64,000 nt of DNA from Mesostigma viride (taxonomy: Eukaryota > Streptophyta > Mesostigmatophyceae > Mesostigmatales > Mesostigmataceae). Below, piece after piece: positions 10,417 to 21,602 of the stretch. Made by a program: the position numbers and the translations under genes. The DNA lies in NCBI GenBank assembly GCA_009746045.1, contig RPFO01000065.1, positions 179,001 through 243,000 of the forward strand, given 5' to 3'. Numbering within the stretch: the stretch's first letter is position 1; each line of letters starts with the position of its first letter. Below the pieces are notes generated by a model. It searched no databases. It worked only from the letters and a program-made list of their open reading frames with translations, and was not told the DNA's origin.

Positions 10417-12702
10417 GGGGACGGGACATGCCCGAATTTTTTGGCGCCAAAAAATTCGCGCCGGAACCGAAGGTCATAAATTTCACGTGCACGGTGCGCG
10501 CACCCCTTGCGGAGGTGGCCATGGCGACTGCGTCCAGGCGAAACTACCACACCAGGGCAGGCGAAATGCAAAATTTTTACTCGAATCTAAAAGACGATGC
10601 GTTTATGATGTTAGTTTGTGGCGGAAATCAGCTGGTTGACAATATCGCTGTTGTTTTTTTATGCCATCGGCATGGGGGGTAATCTGAATTTTTTGGTCGC
10701 GCGGAATGAAATAGAATTCATGATAGCGGCTGTAAAATCGCGATTTTAAGGGTTGTTCTGACCGTGAAGCAGGCGTTAATATCGGTTGCATCGAATTCTA
10801 AACCGATCTGGTGCTTTTTGCCAGATTGTCGGCCATTATCGGTAAGTAATTGTTCAGACCTGCGCTGTGCGTGTCTGACCTGTCCATGGAAGAACGGCTG
10901 TTGTTGCGCGCCTGGGTGAGGGATTTACGAGGGCGAGGTACAGATTTGTCGCGAATGTTATCTGCTATCAGTGCTTTCTTCTATGAGCTCATCGTTCGAG
11001 GTTTTTTGCGTTCTTTTTGGGCAGTTTCCGCCAGCTAGCTCGCCGTCGCTTGCCGTTGTGTTGTCGAATACCTGGCAGCTTTAGATTGTTTTCGTTGATG
11101 CCGTGATCAGGGCCGCTTCAGTCGCAGCCTATAGCTCTTTGGGAAGGTATAAGGCATTTCATAAAACGCGTTCCGGCAAGGATGTTGTGCGTATGGACGC
11201 TTCTTGTTGTTTGAGAGTGACGCACCCTCTCTTCGCAGGCCACAGTGGCATCACAGCGCTCATGCGCTGAAGGGCCGCCAGTGGTTTCTTTGCATTTTAT
11301 CGTGCAGGGATGGAAGTGTTTTAGTGATGATGATGTTGGAGATATTGCATTTGTGTGACTGCATGTAGATAGCTGGCACCAATGGTTGTTTGAGCTTTCC
11401 TTTGTTATGATGATGTGACAAGACTACAATGTGCTGAGCCAACCATGGTAGACATGCATGACTGCATGCAAGCTATATATACCATGTTCTTACTTGGTTC
11501 CTCGCCCTCCATAGTCCCAGTTTGTCATCCATGCCGGGGAGGACAGTTTAGGAGGTGTTGTTGAGTTGATTAGCTTGGTTGGCATCAACCTTACACTCTA
11601 ACCTGGGAGTAACATAGGAAATGCTGCTTAGGCATGTTAGGGCTACCATCGTCAAGGCTATGAACATATTTACAAGGCTGGCCATGCTGGAGGGATGATG
11701 AAGACATATGAGGTGCGTGGCCACCCCTTTGTACATTGTAAAGATACTCAGCATGGTTTTGGTGCATGTTGGATGGCATAAGAAGTGGCACTGTGGGGTT
11801 ACTAACTTACTGAGTGGTCCTTAGCGCCTTGTCAGGTGGTCATATAGGAAACCCATCAACTTAAGTAGTTCTTGTCACAATGACCCCCACGTTGAGCATG
11901 CGTTGCCGTCAGCGTGCAAGAGTTAATTATGTGTGCTTTGGTCAGTTTGCAGATGTCTTTGATGAAGAAGGAGGTGCTAGTGTGGCTGAATGGTTACTAT
12001 AATTTCCTTGTAGTGTCTACATGGGTGGCCGTCTTGGAATGGTTGTAACTTGGGCAGTTCTTGTCGGAACGTCGTCAAACCTGGAACATAGGAGGTACCA
12101 TATGTGCAGAGGATGGTAGTGTGTGGTTTGGCCAGTTTTCACGTGGCTTAGATGTATAAAGGGGTGTTAGTGTGGTTAAATACTAGCTAAAACCTCCGTC
12201 AGCGTCATCACAGGTGGCAATCTGGGAATATCCATCAAATAGGGCTGCGCTTGTCAGAATGACCTGAAAATTTGGGGCTGCATGTCCCCCCCTCTCTAGT
12301 ATTTGAAAATATAAGATATGGCATGATTCTATGTGTTTATGATTTGTTTTTTTTTTTTTGGTGAAAAAAAGTACCCTTTTTGCGAGAAAATCCATCAATG
12401 TGTCTAAACATCATTATTTTGTGCTCAAAATTAGGCAGACTTTCTCAAAAGTGGGGGAACTATATGGAAATATATGATTTGGTCCAAATATGTTTGCCCA
12501 TTGTCCTAGGGAAAATATGCCAAAAGTAGCGTCTTTTTCTATTTTTAGCGCGTAACCGGCATCTGGTGGGGGCTAGTACCCCCCCCAAGTGGTTGGAAAT
12601 TTTTTTTTTAATCATATTTATGGTTCCCAATCATAATTGGATTTTTAGCACATGCATAGGTATGGTTTCCAGAAAAGTGCTCTTTAGGCATATCCCCTCC
12701 CC
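10417..12702. mobile_element. non-autonomous TTAA-type (piggyBac-like) element
   Basis: TTAA lies on both sides (10413-10416 and 12703-12706). The terminal inverted repeats are GGGGACGGGACATGCC and, read inward from the right, GGGGAGGGGATATGCC, with two mismatches in 16. Just inside the left end, 10434-10457 is a perfect 24-bp palindrome centred on GGCGCC with A/T arms. The roughly 2.3-kb body has no convincing ORF. Its insertion truncates ORF0. A piggyBac-family transposase could mobilise it; one is encoded at 19318-21451, but its ends do not match these termini. Confidence 0.85.
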
Positions 12703-12706
12703 TTAA

Positions 12707-12840
12707 AAAGGATTGATTTAAATTGTTTCCTTCTTTTAAGCCATTAAAAGCTTTTTCTTTTCTTTCCTTGCCTTAAATTAGGCCTTGTCCTTTATCCTTG
12801 TTGCTTTCAGTTAGATTCCTAATCATTTACTTAAATAAAA
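12707..12840 (+). other. leader between ORF0 and gag
   Basis: T-rich stretch (CTTTTTCTTTTCTTTCC) ending AAATAAAA directly before the gag ATG. The ORF0 stop codon falls at its start once the TTAA insertion is removed. Confidence 0.5.
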
Positions 12841-14580
12841 ATGGATCCAGTGGGTGGTAACATGTCGCCTATACCTACCAATACTCCTACTATGAGTAAT
12901 ACTAATAATAATACTAACAACCATAACAACAATCGTGGTAACCGACGGGACTCACTTGAAACGGTGCACCATCTCACCCCTCAAGGTAATCTTCGTACCT
13001 CACCTCCTTCTCCTGTTTCTGGTGGTCGCCGTCGTCCCTCACTTACCCCTCCTACCTATGAACAACGTCAACGTATGCAGGTCAGATTTAGTGATGACCC
13101 TTCCCTTACCCTGAACCAGGCCCCTGCCCCTCCTGCAACCTTGGCTCAACCCTCCAGCAGGTCCTCACTAACTAACAATGTTGCTAGGCCTCCTTCCCAC
13201 CCTGTGCCTTCCATGCCTGCTTTTAACACGGGTCGTGCCTCTGCCCCTGTCGGTCCTTCTGGGCGCCCTAGTGCAGTTCCCTTTTACCCACCTGCTTCCT
13301 GGTCCTACCCTGAGACGGCCTATGAGGCAGCCCAGGTCCCTACCCGTGTGGCTGATTTAGAAGTTAACAGTGATTTCAGCACCATGCCCCTAGATGATAG
13401 AAATTATGATCATTTTGCCTATTCCTCTCTTCGTGAGCAATATACTGTCCCCTTCTCTTATGGGCACCAGCCTGAAACGGTGGCCCCTTCTAGACCCCTA
13501 CCCAAGACTTTTCCTCTTCCTTCCTTCTATCCCGCTTATGTAGCAGTGGAAGATAGTGGCCCTATGGGAAAAACTGACTCTTCTAATCCCCCTAAGCCCC
13601 CTGCTCTTCCCCTCTTTGCTAACCTTCCCAAGCTGGATGTCAAGTCTACCCCTCAACAGTTTTTCACCTTTATTATGTTGCTTACCCAGAACACAGAGTC
13701 GTGGCAGAATCATAATAGATGGCGTCTTTCTGATGCTGTATTAGTTCCTCACTATCTTACAACCTGTATTACTCCTGAGCTTGCTAACCTCATTCAGTGT
13801 GAGTCTTTGGCCTCTCATGCCTACCCTAACTCTGTAGCAGAATTGTTTAAGCGTTTAGAGAACCATTTAGTCCCTCCTGATTCAGATTGGCAGGATAGAT
13901 TAGCCTTTGGTACCTTGCAGCAGGGTACTAAATCATTTAAGGAGTATATGAAAGAGTTTGATGCTCAGATGGTACGAATTAGGGATTTGTCGGGTGCAGA
14001 AGTACGTGCTCGCTTCCTCCAAGGCCTCAGTAGACCCTTATTACGTGAAGTCAAGCGCCAGTTCTCTGCCTACCGTTTTACTGATCTGCCCCTCAAGCAT
14101 GTGCGCCAGCATCTCTTGCGTGTAGCAGATTTCTTCACCACCCCTTCTCTTCCTACCCGTTCCCGTATTAATAATATTATCCTTACCCCTGAGGAGGAGA
14201 ACTCCTATGTAGAAGAATTAGATATCTGTGTTACTGACCTTTCAGCCCTTGATGTCTCTCATATCACATGCTATCATTGTAAGGAAGTAGGTCATCTTAA
14301 ACGTGAGTGCCCCAAGTTCCTTTCGGGTGCTCCCCCTCATCCCGACGCTCGCCCTCCTCGTACCCCTCAGCGTGCTCCTATTCGTCCTACTTCAGGACGC
14401 ATTCCCTCAGCTACCCCTAGTAGGCTGAATGCTGTGCAGGCAGGACCCCCAGGGTTCCCCTATGATAATCAGGCTCCCGCACCCTCTTCGCTCCCTCGTG
14501 ACCCTCCAGCAGTGGCTTTTTCGCCAGGGTCTTCTTCGGGGTTAGTTCCTATGGATTTGGGGGGGGAGGGGGAACAGTAG
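12841..14580 (+). CDS. gag: Gag polyprotein (outer element)
   Basis: Complete 579-codon frame from an ATG in context AAATAAAAATGG. A disordered N-terminal third (Asn/Pro/Ser-rich, about residues 1-250) is followed by a retrotransposon capsid-like helical region (about 255-450; QQFFTFIMLLTQNTESWQNH, LAFGTLQQGTKSFKEYMKEF, ARFLQGLSRPLLREVKRQF). A CCHC zinc knuckle begins at Cys477 (CYHCKEVGHLKRECPK), and the tail is Pro-rich. It would form the cytoplasmic particle and bind RNA. The frame ends in a G-rich stretch (GGGGGGGAGGGGG), and the protease lies in another frame, so pol expression would need frameshifting or re-initiation. It is the only intact retroviral-type gene of this element. Confidence 0.9.
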   Translation: MDPVGGNMSPIPTNTPTMSNTNNNTNNHNNNRGNRRDSLETVHHLTPQGNLRTSPPSPVSGGRRRPSLTPPTYEQRQRMQVRFSDDPSLTLNQAPAPPATLAQPSSRSSLTNNVARPPSHPVPSMPAFNTGRASAPVGPSGRPSAVPFYPPASWSYPETAYEAAQVPTRVADLEVNSDFSTMPLDDRNYDHFAYSSLREQYTVPFSYGHQPETVAPSRPLPKTFPLPSFYPAYVAVEDSGPMGKTDSSNPPKPPALPLFANLPKLDVKSTPQQFFTFIMLLTQNTESWQNHNRWRLSDAVLVPHYLTTCITPELANLIQCESLASHAYPNSVAELFKRLENHLVPPDSDWQDRLAFGTLQQGTKSFKEYMKEFDAQMVRIRDLSGAEVRARFLQGLSRPLLREVKRQFSAYRFTDLPLKHVRQHLLRVADFFTTPSLPTRSRINNIILTPEEENSYVEELDICVTDLSALDVSHITCYHCKEVGHLKRECPKFLSGAPPHPDARPPRTPQRAPIRPTSGRIPSATPSRLNAVQAGPPGFPYDNQAPAPSSLPRDPPAVAFSPGSSSGLVPMDLGGEGEQ

Positions 14581-14585
14581 GCCTG

Positions 14586-15439
14586 TCAGCCGGGGGTAAC
14601 CTGGACAGGTCCTTAGATAGTACCCCAGATAAAAATTTTTGCCTGCCTGTTTTTATAACCTCTGTAGGAGCTGAATCTTCCCTACCACTACGTGTGCGTC
14701 CTCTTATGTTCTTGAATGGTGGTTTAACCGTCCCTCACACTGTTGTAGACCCTTCTTGCATGCTGATGAACTCTTGAATGTCTCTGTGTTGGTAGATAGC
14801 GGTGCGGCTAGCTCCTTTGTGAGCGAGGCCCTAGTTAGGCGTTTAGGACTAGTCCCTACCCCTCACACCAAACCCGTTACTGTTCATTATGCTGATGGTC
14901 GCACCAGTCATTCCCCGGGTACGGTGTCCCTTCCCATGGTTATACAAGGACGTACTGTCAACCTGACGGCCACTATAGGCCCTATCACTACCGCTGATGT
15001 ATTACTAGGATTAGATTGGCACCAGGATAATAAGATTACTATTAATTATGATACCATGGTCATTTGGTTTCCAGATAGCTCTTACTGGGTACCGGAACGT
15101 CATTATAGATTGGAAAATTTATCCTTGGTAGATATTACTCCTCCTACACCTGTTGATCCTCCTGTAAGACCTATACCTGAAGTATTAATGTCCAATGATG
15201 AGTTGCGTTCTGAACTAAAGGAATATGGATATTTATTATGTATGTTCCTTCAGTTAGAAGTACAGGAGATACCTATCACTAATAATAGTGTGGATATAGA
15301 TATAAACACAGTGGATACAATAGGAGTGGGATTTACTGAAAATGAAATAGTAAGATACATGGCTGTGATAGATTCCTCAAAGTTTTTGAAGAAAAGACTC
15401 CTTCTTATCCTCCTCCTCGTTCTGTTTTACACCGTGTAG
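14586..15439 (+). CDS. pol: retropepsin-like protease region of pol (outer element)
   Basis: Aspartic protease of the retropepsin type. The catalytic triplet VDSGAAS lies near 14795, with a downstream flap-like LPMVIQGRTVNLTATIG and the second conserved block ADVLLGLDWHQDN. The clear frame starts about 14756; upstream sequence is open in a neighbouring frame. The protein runs on into a linker (LMSNDELRSELKEYG) before the RT and then hits a stop in FLKKRLLLILLLVLFYTV, where homology to the inner element continues in another frame. The end is therefore a frameshift, not a native terminus. Confidence 0.8.
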
Positions 15440-17071
15440 TTATCAAGGACGGTGCAGTTCCTACGCACTCTCCGATGTATAGAATGGGCCCTACCGAGTT
15501 AAAGGAACTAAAACAGATTTTAGTGTCATATTAGAAGCAGGATTGATAGAGCCTAGTAACTCCCCCTACTCAGCTGGTGTCCTGTTAGTTCCTAAGCCAA
15601 ATGGCAAGTTTCGCCTAGTTACTGATTATAGGAAGTTGAATGATATTACTGTGAAGTCTAAATACCCTCTACCTCGTATTGATGATATATTTAATAAGGT
15701 TAAAGGTTCCACTTGTTTCACAGTACTGGATTGTGCGGATGGTTTTTGGCAGTTGCGGATAGCTCCTGAGGATTGCCATAAAACCGCCTTTGCTACCCCT
15801 TTTGGTCATTACCAGTTTAGAGTAGCGGCTATGGGACTCTGTAACTCGCCTGCCTCTTTTCAAATGTTAATGAATGAAGTGCTTAGACCTGTTATGGGAA
15901 ATTCTCACCTTCCTCAGGTGTCCTCTGATTTAAAGGATCCTTCCTTCTCCTCTGTTTCTTTATCTGAGCATGACCGTTCTTGTGCTCAAGCTTACTTAGA
16001 TGATATTCTTATTTACTCTCCTGATTTTGAAACGCACCTACGTGATTTAAAGAAAGTATTAGAAATAATGGCTGAAAATTCTTTGTGGGCGCGCCGTGCT
16101 AAAGTTCGTTCGGGTAGGAGTGTCCCATTTTTAGGGCACGTTCTGTCAGATGCCGGGGTCGCTACCGACCCGGATAAAACTAAGTCAATTCAGGAATGGC
16201 CTACCCTACCGACGTTAAAGGTGTACGTAGTTTTCTAGGAATTGCTTCTTACTATAGGCGTTTTATCCCGCGTTTCGCAACTATAGCAGCCCCTATTAAT
16301 CATTTATTAAAGAAGGATATCCCCTTTGTTTGGAGTAGTGAATGTCAGTCGGCTTTTCAGTGCCTAAAATCCCTACTCCTTTCCCCTCCTGTACTCATCC
16401 TACCGGATACTACTAAACCCTTTGTTGTGGCTACAGATGCTAGTAAGGTAGCTATAGGTGGCGTCCTTCTCCAGGATCAGGGTCAGGGCTTACAGCCAAT
16501 TGAGTATATCTCTAGGACAATGCTCCCTGCGGAGCGTAACTATCCCGTACACCAGCAGGAACTCTTAGCGGTGGTGTATTGTTGCCACGCGTGGCAGCAC
16601 TTTCTTAAAGGTGCTCAATTTGATGTCTGCCTGAATGAACCCTGTGAGCTAGATCCTTATAGATTAGTTATCCAAACGGATCACCGTCCCCTTACCCATC
16701 TTCTCTCCCAACCCAACCTTACCCCTCGGCAAGCGCGCTGGATGGAATTTTTAGCACAGTTTTCCCCTTTTAAACTTCAGTATGTCAAGGGTGTAGATAA
16801 CATAGTACCAGATGCACTCTCTCGTCGTGCAGACTACTCCTTCTTCGAGGACCTTGATGTTCTCAATACTACTCTAGTTCCTACTACTATGGGTGTAACC
16901 CCTTATGGTGAACTACCTGATGATGAATCCTATGCCTACCTCTTTCATACAGCTGTTCGCATGCCTGATCTCCTTTCTCACGTAGGACTCTCTCTCCCGT
17001 GTGAGGCCCTTCCCGTGGCCTCGGTGGGGGGGAGGGGAAAAATAAAATTTCTATACCGCTTAGCCATATAG
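15440..17071 (+). pseudogene. pol: reverse transcriptase-RNase H (outer element), frameshifted
   Basis: The Ty3-type RT core is complete in sequence but split in frame. 15543-16238 covers LIEPSNSPYSAGVLLVPKP, LVTDYRKLN, the catalytic YLDDI (about 16000) and FLGHVLSDAG. 16196-17071 covers the connection FLGIASYYRRFIPRF and RNase H (ATDASKVAIGG, HQQELLAV, TDHRPL, VPDALSRRADY). The frame break is near 16200. A second break, with a stop in the LVSY region, lies at 15440-15540. A poly-G/A run near 17025-17045 ends the RNase H frame. All expected catalytic Asp and Glu residues are present, so the damage is indels only. Confidence 0.88.
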
Positions 17072-17089
17072 CGACTAGGTCAGGAAAGT

Positions 17090-18698
17090 CTTATGAAAAC
17101 GTAGTCCCTCTAGGACCTCCCCTTCTCTTTGGCAAGGCGGTAGGAGATCTCTTTAAACCTGTTCTGGATACCTCTGTAGCGATGCCTACCTCTGATCTTG
17201 AACGCCTTATTAGTAGATTTACGGCCACTGAGCCGGAAGCATTAGCTGCCATTGCTGCACATCCCCAACAATTAGGCAAGCACCCTTGTAAATTTGTAGG
17301 TGGGTTTTTATATGTGCAGATAGCAGATTCTCCCCCTCAATGGCGCCTGTATGTCCCTCCTATCTGTCGCTCCTCCTTGCTCTTTGAGTTGCATGACTTA
17401 GCTGCTCATCAGGGTGGTAAACGGGTACGGGACCTAGTAGCCCGCTCTTATTACTGGCCTTCCCTTTATAAGGATGTAGATGAGTATGTTAGAACTTGTC
17501 AATCTTGCCAGGAGATGAAACCCAATAACGTAGGACAGATAGCAGAACCTAGGACCTTGCCTGACCCCATCATGCCGTGGGATTCTATCATGATGGATTT
17601 TGTAGGACCTTTTAGAAAGAATGATAGGGGCAATGCCCAAATCCTTGTGTTCATAGATCGTTTTACTCGTATGTGCCATCTTGTGCCGTGTCCTTTAGAA
17701 CTACAGCACGTGATTGCGCACGCCTATACCTCAATAATGTATACAGATATCATGGTTTGAGTAGGCAGTTTATTAGTGATAAGGATAAATTATTTACCTC
17801 AGATTTTTGGCAGCAGTTTTTCGCTGCCATCGGTACCAAGGTTACCTACGGTACTGCCTACCACTCCTCCTCCTCTCATTTAGTAGAGCGTCTTAATAGG
17901 GTAGTAGAAGAAGCGCTTAGGCACTATGTTAATGGCTCGGGTAGTGATTGGGAGGATTATTTATGTTTGGTAGAGTTCTCCCTCAACAATTGTCCCCAAG
18001 CTGCGCATGGATATACGCCCTTCTTCTTAGATACTGGTAGACAGCCTCTTACCCCTACCTCTCTCTTAGCTAGTCCTCTACGGGACAAGGATGATGTGTC
18101 CCGAGATACTGTAGAAGGTGTACAGTCCTTACTAGATAGAATGAAAACTGCTCATGACCACGCGATCTCAGGGTACCAAAAAGCTCAGTCTAAGTACCTT
18201 GCTAGGTTGCGTGCCTCCTTAGATAGAAGAGCACCTGAGATAGAAATAGGAGATCTAGTATTAGTAGAAGGCCCCCGTGTTGGCCGTTTTGCTCATAAGT
18301 TTGAAGCAGAACTTAAGGTCAAACTTAGGCCCGCCTTCTTAGGACCCTTCCATGTTTTGTCTAGAGTAGGAAATTTCCTATATAAAGTCGATATCCCTAC
18401 CTCTTGGCAGACACATTCGAACACCTTCCATAGGAGCCAGCTGAAACTGTACCACCCTAGTACGTTCGCTGGTAGAGAGCTAGCGCCTGCCCCTTTAGAG
18501 CATAACCCTGACACTGGGGAAGTAGAAGACGAAGTAGAAAGCATCGTGGCCCATAGAGATATCAAAAAGGGCCGCGGTACCCAGCGTCAGTATAAAGTGA
18601 AGTGGATGTATGCTCGTAGTGAAGTAGATAAGGTTTGGTATACGGAGAGTGAGCTAGATGGGTGTAGTCGCCTGCTGCAGGAATATAAATTTGTCTAA
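17090..18698 (+). pseudogene. pol: integrase with C-terminal chromodomain (outer element), one frameshift
   Basis: The zinc-binding HHCC module (ELHDLAAHQGG ... RTCQSCQEMK) is followed by the DDE catalytic core: MMDFVGPF, FISDKDKLF and SHLVERLNR. Next come a GPY/F-like stretch (FLGPFHVLSRVGNFLYKV) and a chromodomain-like end (VESIVAHRDIKKGRG, YKVKWMY, KVWYTESEL), which marks a chromovirus-type Metaviridae element. Such domains usually direct insertion to particular chromatin. Frames 17182-17760 and 17673-18698 overlap, with the break at about 17700-17720. Stop at 18696-18698. Confidence 0.87.
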
Positions 18699-18709
18699 TC
18701 ACCAAGAAA

Positions 18710-18729
18710 ATGTCCTCAAATGAGGACAT
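18710..18729. repeat. 20-bp palindrome, left of the piggyBac block
   Basis: ATGTCCTCAAATGAGGACAT: ten-base arms apart from the central AA. It lies 11 bases after the integrase stop codon and is followed by TTTT. An identical copy is at 21603-21622. Confidence 0.9.
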
Positions 18730-19317
18730 TTTTCAGCCATGATACCATTTGTAATAACTCACACAAATCAACACATCCATGGGTACGGTGTGGAACCATG
18801 TTCATTTATGATATGTTCAAGAGTTACAATGCTTAACATCCATTAAATATGCTCATTGTATAATTGTTTACGATTTATGAATACAGGGGGGTCGCTACGC
18901 GAGTGACCAAAAAGCACTCAAGTCAACAATATGCCAAGAAAGTAGCCCTGGCCAGGTCATGGCTGGTCCTGAAAATGCACCCAGGGTGCCCACAACATGT
19001 CTACGTTACACCCTTGCTGTCCTAGACCCTGCAGCCTGCCAGGGGGGGGCACAAAATGTAACTGCCAGCGGGCAGCCAGGGACCACCCTGGTGCATACCA
19101 AATAGCAGATGTAACCAGACTTCATCTCTCACTATGCCATACCATCTAAATAGACAAATGCTGGTTCCCCAGGGTCCATGAAGACGTTAAAAGCTAAGAA
19201 ATAACTTAAACTGACCCAAAGTGGGTCCACTGCCTATTTAAGTAGCAGAGACGAGGCCCTACGCGCGGCTACGCGGGCTCGCGCGAGAAAGAACAACAGC
19301 AAAGTCAATAAAACAGT
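18730..19317. other. non-coding flank of the piggyBac-like block
   Basis: No ORF. It includes a G-rich tract at 19040-19050 and a CGCGCGGCTACGCGGGCTCGCGCGAG stem region near 19262-19287. It is probably the 3' untranslated part of the minus-strand transposase gene. Confidence 0.5.
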
Positions 19318-20916
19318 TTACGAAGACTTCCTCTTCTTGTAGGCCTTGCGGGATGGTGGCGGGATGCCGTCAACATGCTTCTGCCAGCACTGCCTGTCGT
19401 GCTGGGTAGAGGGCGCGCACAAGTTGATCTGCCCCTTCGCGCCAGCACCCACGCGAGAGCAGGGGCCACAGTAATGCCGGCAATGCGCCTGGCAGTACCT
19501 GCACCTGCCTTGGTTTTCCAGGCCTACCATCTTGTGAGTGGCCCCGTCCTCTACCGAGCGCAGCGTGGCGACAGTGGCCCTGGCCACGCTCAAGTTGACC
19601 ATGTCCAGCCCTGCCTTCTCCAAAAACTCGCGGTAGCTCCCCTTGTAGCCAGCGAACGCGCGGCTGGCGAAGAAGCCGTTGGTGATCAGCATCCCCAGCG
19701 ACTCACTGATCTCGCGGGTGGCAAAGCTGTGCGTGTGCCAACACCCACTCATCGGGCACTCGCCCTGCCTGATTGCGTTGTGATGGTCGATGACGCCCAT
19801 GTTGTTGCGATACAGTTCCGTCACCTTCGGCTGCGGGGTGGTCTTGGTGTACTGGATGCCGCTTTGGTTGTTAGTCCATGTCTTCTGCTGTGGCTTGCCC
19901 GGCAGCGTGGTGGAGCAGCTGGCGACCACCAGCAGTGGCTCCTTGGATTGGTGGGCACACCCAAAGATGTCGATGCGTTCAGGGCCGCCCATCTGGACTT
20001 TGGCGGTGTAGGCGAGGTGATCTCCGCGCTTTTTCAGGCCAGCGAACAGCGCGTCCTTGGGGAAGTTGCTGTGGCCCGTCTTCACGTTGAGCACGCCGTA
20101 TAGCCCCACAGTCCTGAGTGCCACGGCCGTCTTGACTGAGCCGAACCAGCTGTCTGCCACCACGATGCGCCCCGAGCCGTGCCAGGGCTTCGTCAGCCGC
20201 ATGGTGAGGCCCGTGGAGTTTCCCCACTGCGCGTTGTATTCCTTGTTCTTCATGTGTTCCTTCCCCTCCTGCATCTCCACATGCAACAGCAGCTTAGTGG
20301 AGCCGTCGGCAATGTCCTTCAGCTCACGACCCATTGGCTTGGGCTTGCGTGCCACCACCATGAAGCCGGGCATGCCACGACCCACCCACGTGATCATGGA
20401 CTCGTCGCAGACCAGCACGGTGCCGGGGTTGATGACGCTTCGCAGGTGCTCGTTCATGCATTCATACCACCCACGGACACGTGCAAACGGGTCATTTCCA
20501 GCCTGGCCAGCCTTGATGGGGAAGGCAAAGACTGAAGTGAGTTGCTCAAAAAGAGTGCGTGGCATGAAACGCTGAAAGTTGAACACAACCGTTCCAGACG
20601 TCTCCCAGTAGGTGCGCCAGGTCCCGTTCACGGGAAAAGCCATCATGAGACAACGTACGCCGATGTACGCGTGAAAAATCTGCTGCGTCACGGTCCAGGG
20701 GTTGCTGGCGGTGCCGAAACCTTTCTCCCTGCCACGCTTGGTCATTTCGTCACAGAAATCGTCGACGCCTGGAATCATGAAGCGGACATATCCAGCCTCG
20801 CTGGTCGCTGCGGGATCCTGCAGGCCGATGAGAGTTGCCTTCTTGTTTTCAGGTGAGTAGCGATCCGGCCGAGCATCCTCACGCACGACAGTGGGGGTGG
20901 TGTTCCACTGAGGCAC
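19318..20916 (-). CDS. piggyBac-like transposase (DDE_Tnp_1_7), catalytic and C-terminal part
   Basis: A 532-codon frame. Three catalytic Asp positions fit the piggyBac family: Asp171 (VCDESMITWVGRG), Asp255 (IVVADSWFGS) and Asp377 (NNMGVIDHHNAIRQ). A Cys/His-rich C-terminal domain at about residues 470-520 (CRYCQAHCRHYCGPCSR, then LC and CWQKH) resembles the cross-brace zinc finger that binds the transposon ends. The tail is lysine-rich (KAYKKRKSS), possibly a nuclear signal. The frame is uninterrupted, so this part could encode an active enzyme. The N-terminal half lies in a different frame just upstream (21451-20933), 16 nt away; a frameshift or a small intron would be needed to join them. 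Confidence 0.88.
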   Translation of the reverse strand: MPQWNTTPTVVREDARPDRYSPENKKATLIGLQDPAATSEAGYVRFMIPGVDDFCDEMTKRGREKGFGTASNPWTVTQQIFHAYIGVRCLMMAFPVNGTWRTYWETSGTVVFNFQRFMPRTLFEQLTSVFAFPIKAGQAGNDPFARVRGWYECMNEHLRSVINPGTVLVCDESMITWVGRGMPGFMVVARKPKPMGRELKDIADGSTKLLLHVEMQEGKEHMKNKEYNAQWGNSTGLTMRLTKPWHGSGRIVVADSWFGSVKTAVALRTVGLYGVLNVKTGHSNFPKDALFAGLKKRGDHLAYTAKVQMGGPERIDIFGCAHQSKEPLLVVASCSTTLPGKPQQKTWTNNQSGIQYTKTTPQPKVTELYRNNMGVIDHHNAIRQGECPMSGCWHTHSFATREISESLGMLITNGFFASRAFAGYKGSYREFLEKAGLDMVNLSVARATVATLRSVEDGATHKMVGLENQGRCRYCQAHCRHYCGPCSRVGAGAKGQINLCAPSTQHDRQCWQKHVDGIPPPSRKAYKKRKSS

Positions 20917-20932
20917 GAAAACGGGTGGCTGC

Positions 20933-21451
20933 TCAGCGCCCGGCCCTCAGTGTCGTGCACAAACGTTCCCAGAGGTCGGAAACGCGCGCGCGCGCGCTCG
21001 GCGGATTCTCAGGCTCAGGATCCGAAACCCCACCCTCCTCTGACTCGGGCTCGTCTTCATCCTCGTCAGTTCCAGACCCCGGCAATTCATCGGGCTCGGG
21101 TTCAACACCCTCGCTAGCGGTTAGGCTAGCTCCCGCGCCATTATATTGCACGAGCAGCTTGGCATCGATAACAGTCTCATCCCCATCTATGTCCCATCTG
21201 ACTTTTACGTTTTCGGGGTCCGGCACACCAATCACCCTGCCGTGGATAAAAAGACTTTTCACCGGCACTTTCAAGCGTGCAGCCAGCTGCCTAGACCAAC
21301 GATCTGCCGGCCGTGCATTTTTGTCGTCGAAATGAGTTGCTAACGTGCTCACACGATCGTTTAATGCCCAGGCCGCCATGGCCGTGCACTCGCGAAATTG
21401 CACGATCCCGTTACTCAACCCCGCCAAAATAGGTACTTTTCCCCGCCTCAT
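20933..21451 (-). CDS. N-terminal region of the piggyBac-like transposase
   Basis: A 172-codon frame starting MRRGKVPILAGLSNG. It has a compact N-terminal domain (about 1-105; VKSLFIHGRVIGVPD, VKVRWDIDGDETVIDAKLL) and then a strongly acidic disordered stretch (DEDEDEPESEEGG), as is common ahead of piggyBac catalytic cores. It ends DLWERLCTTLRAGR just before the catalytic frame begins. Assignment to the same gene rests on adjacency, strand and composition. There is a (CG)n run at 20988-21000. Confidence 0.6.
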   Translation of the reverse strand: MRRGKVPILAGLSNGIVQFRECTAMAAWALNDRVSTLATHFDDKNARPADRWSRQLAARLKVPVKSLFIHGRVIGVPDPENVKVRWDIDGDETVIDAKLLVQYNGAGASLTASEGVEPEPDELPGSGTDEDEDEPESEEGGVSDPEPENPPSARARVSDLWERLCTTLRAGR

Positions 21452-21602
21452 ATTTTCCAGGTACGGTCGACCCCTGTCGACCCCATGGGCTTGGCGCGCT
21501 CAGTACCTATCCCAGTTTCCCGCCAAAACCCACCAGGGACCCGTAGGACCAACTTTGGCGCCAAAACTGAGTCCCTGACCCCCCCTGTCTCAAACGAGGA
21601 CT

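Noticed and set aside
18710-18729. Rho-independent terminator
   Set aside because: Stem plus T-run looks like one, but the context is eukaryotic and the same palindrome occurs at 21603 without a T-run of that kind.
19375-20856. Plus-strand ORFs over the transposase
   Set aside because: Shadows of the minus-strand piggyBac frame, which has full catalytic motifs.
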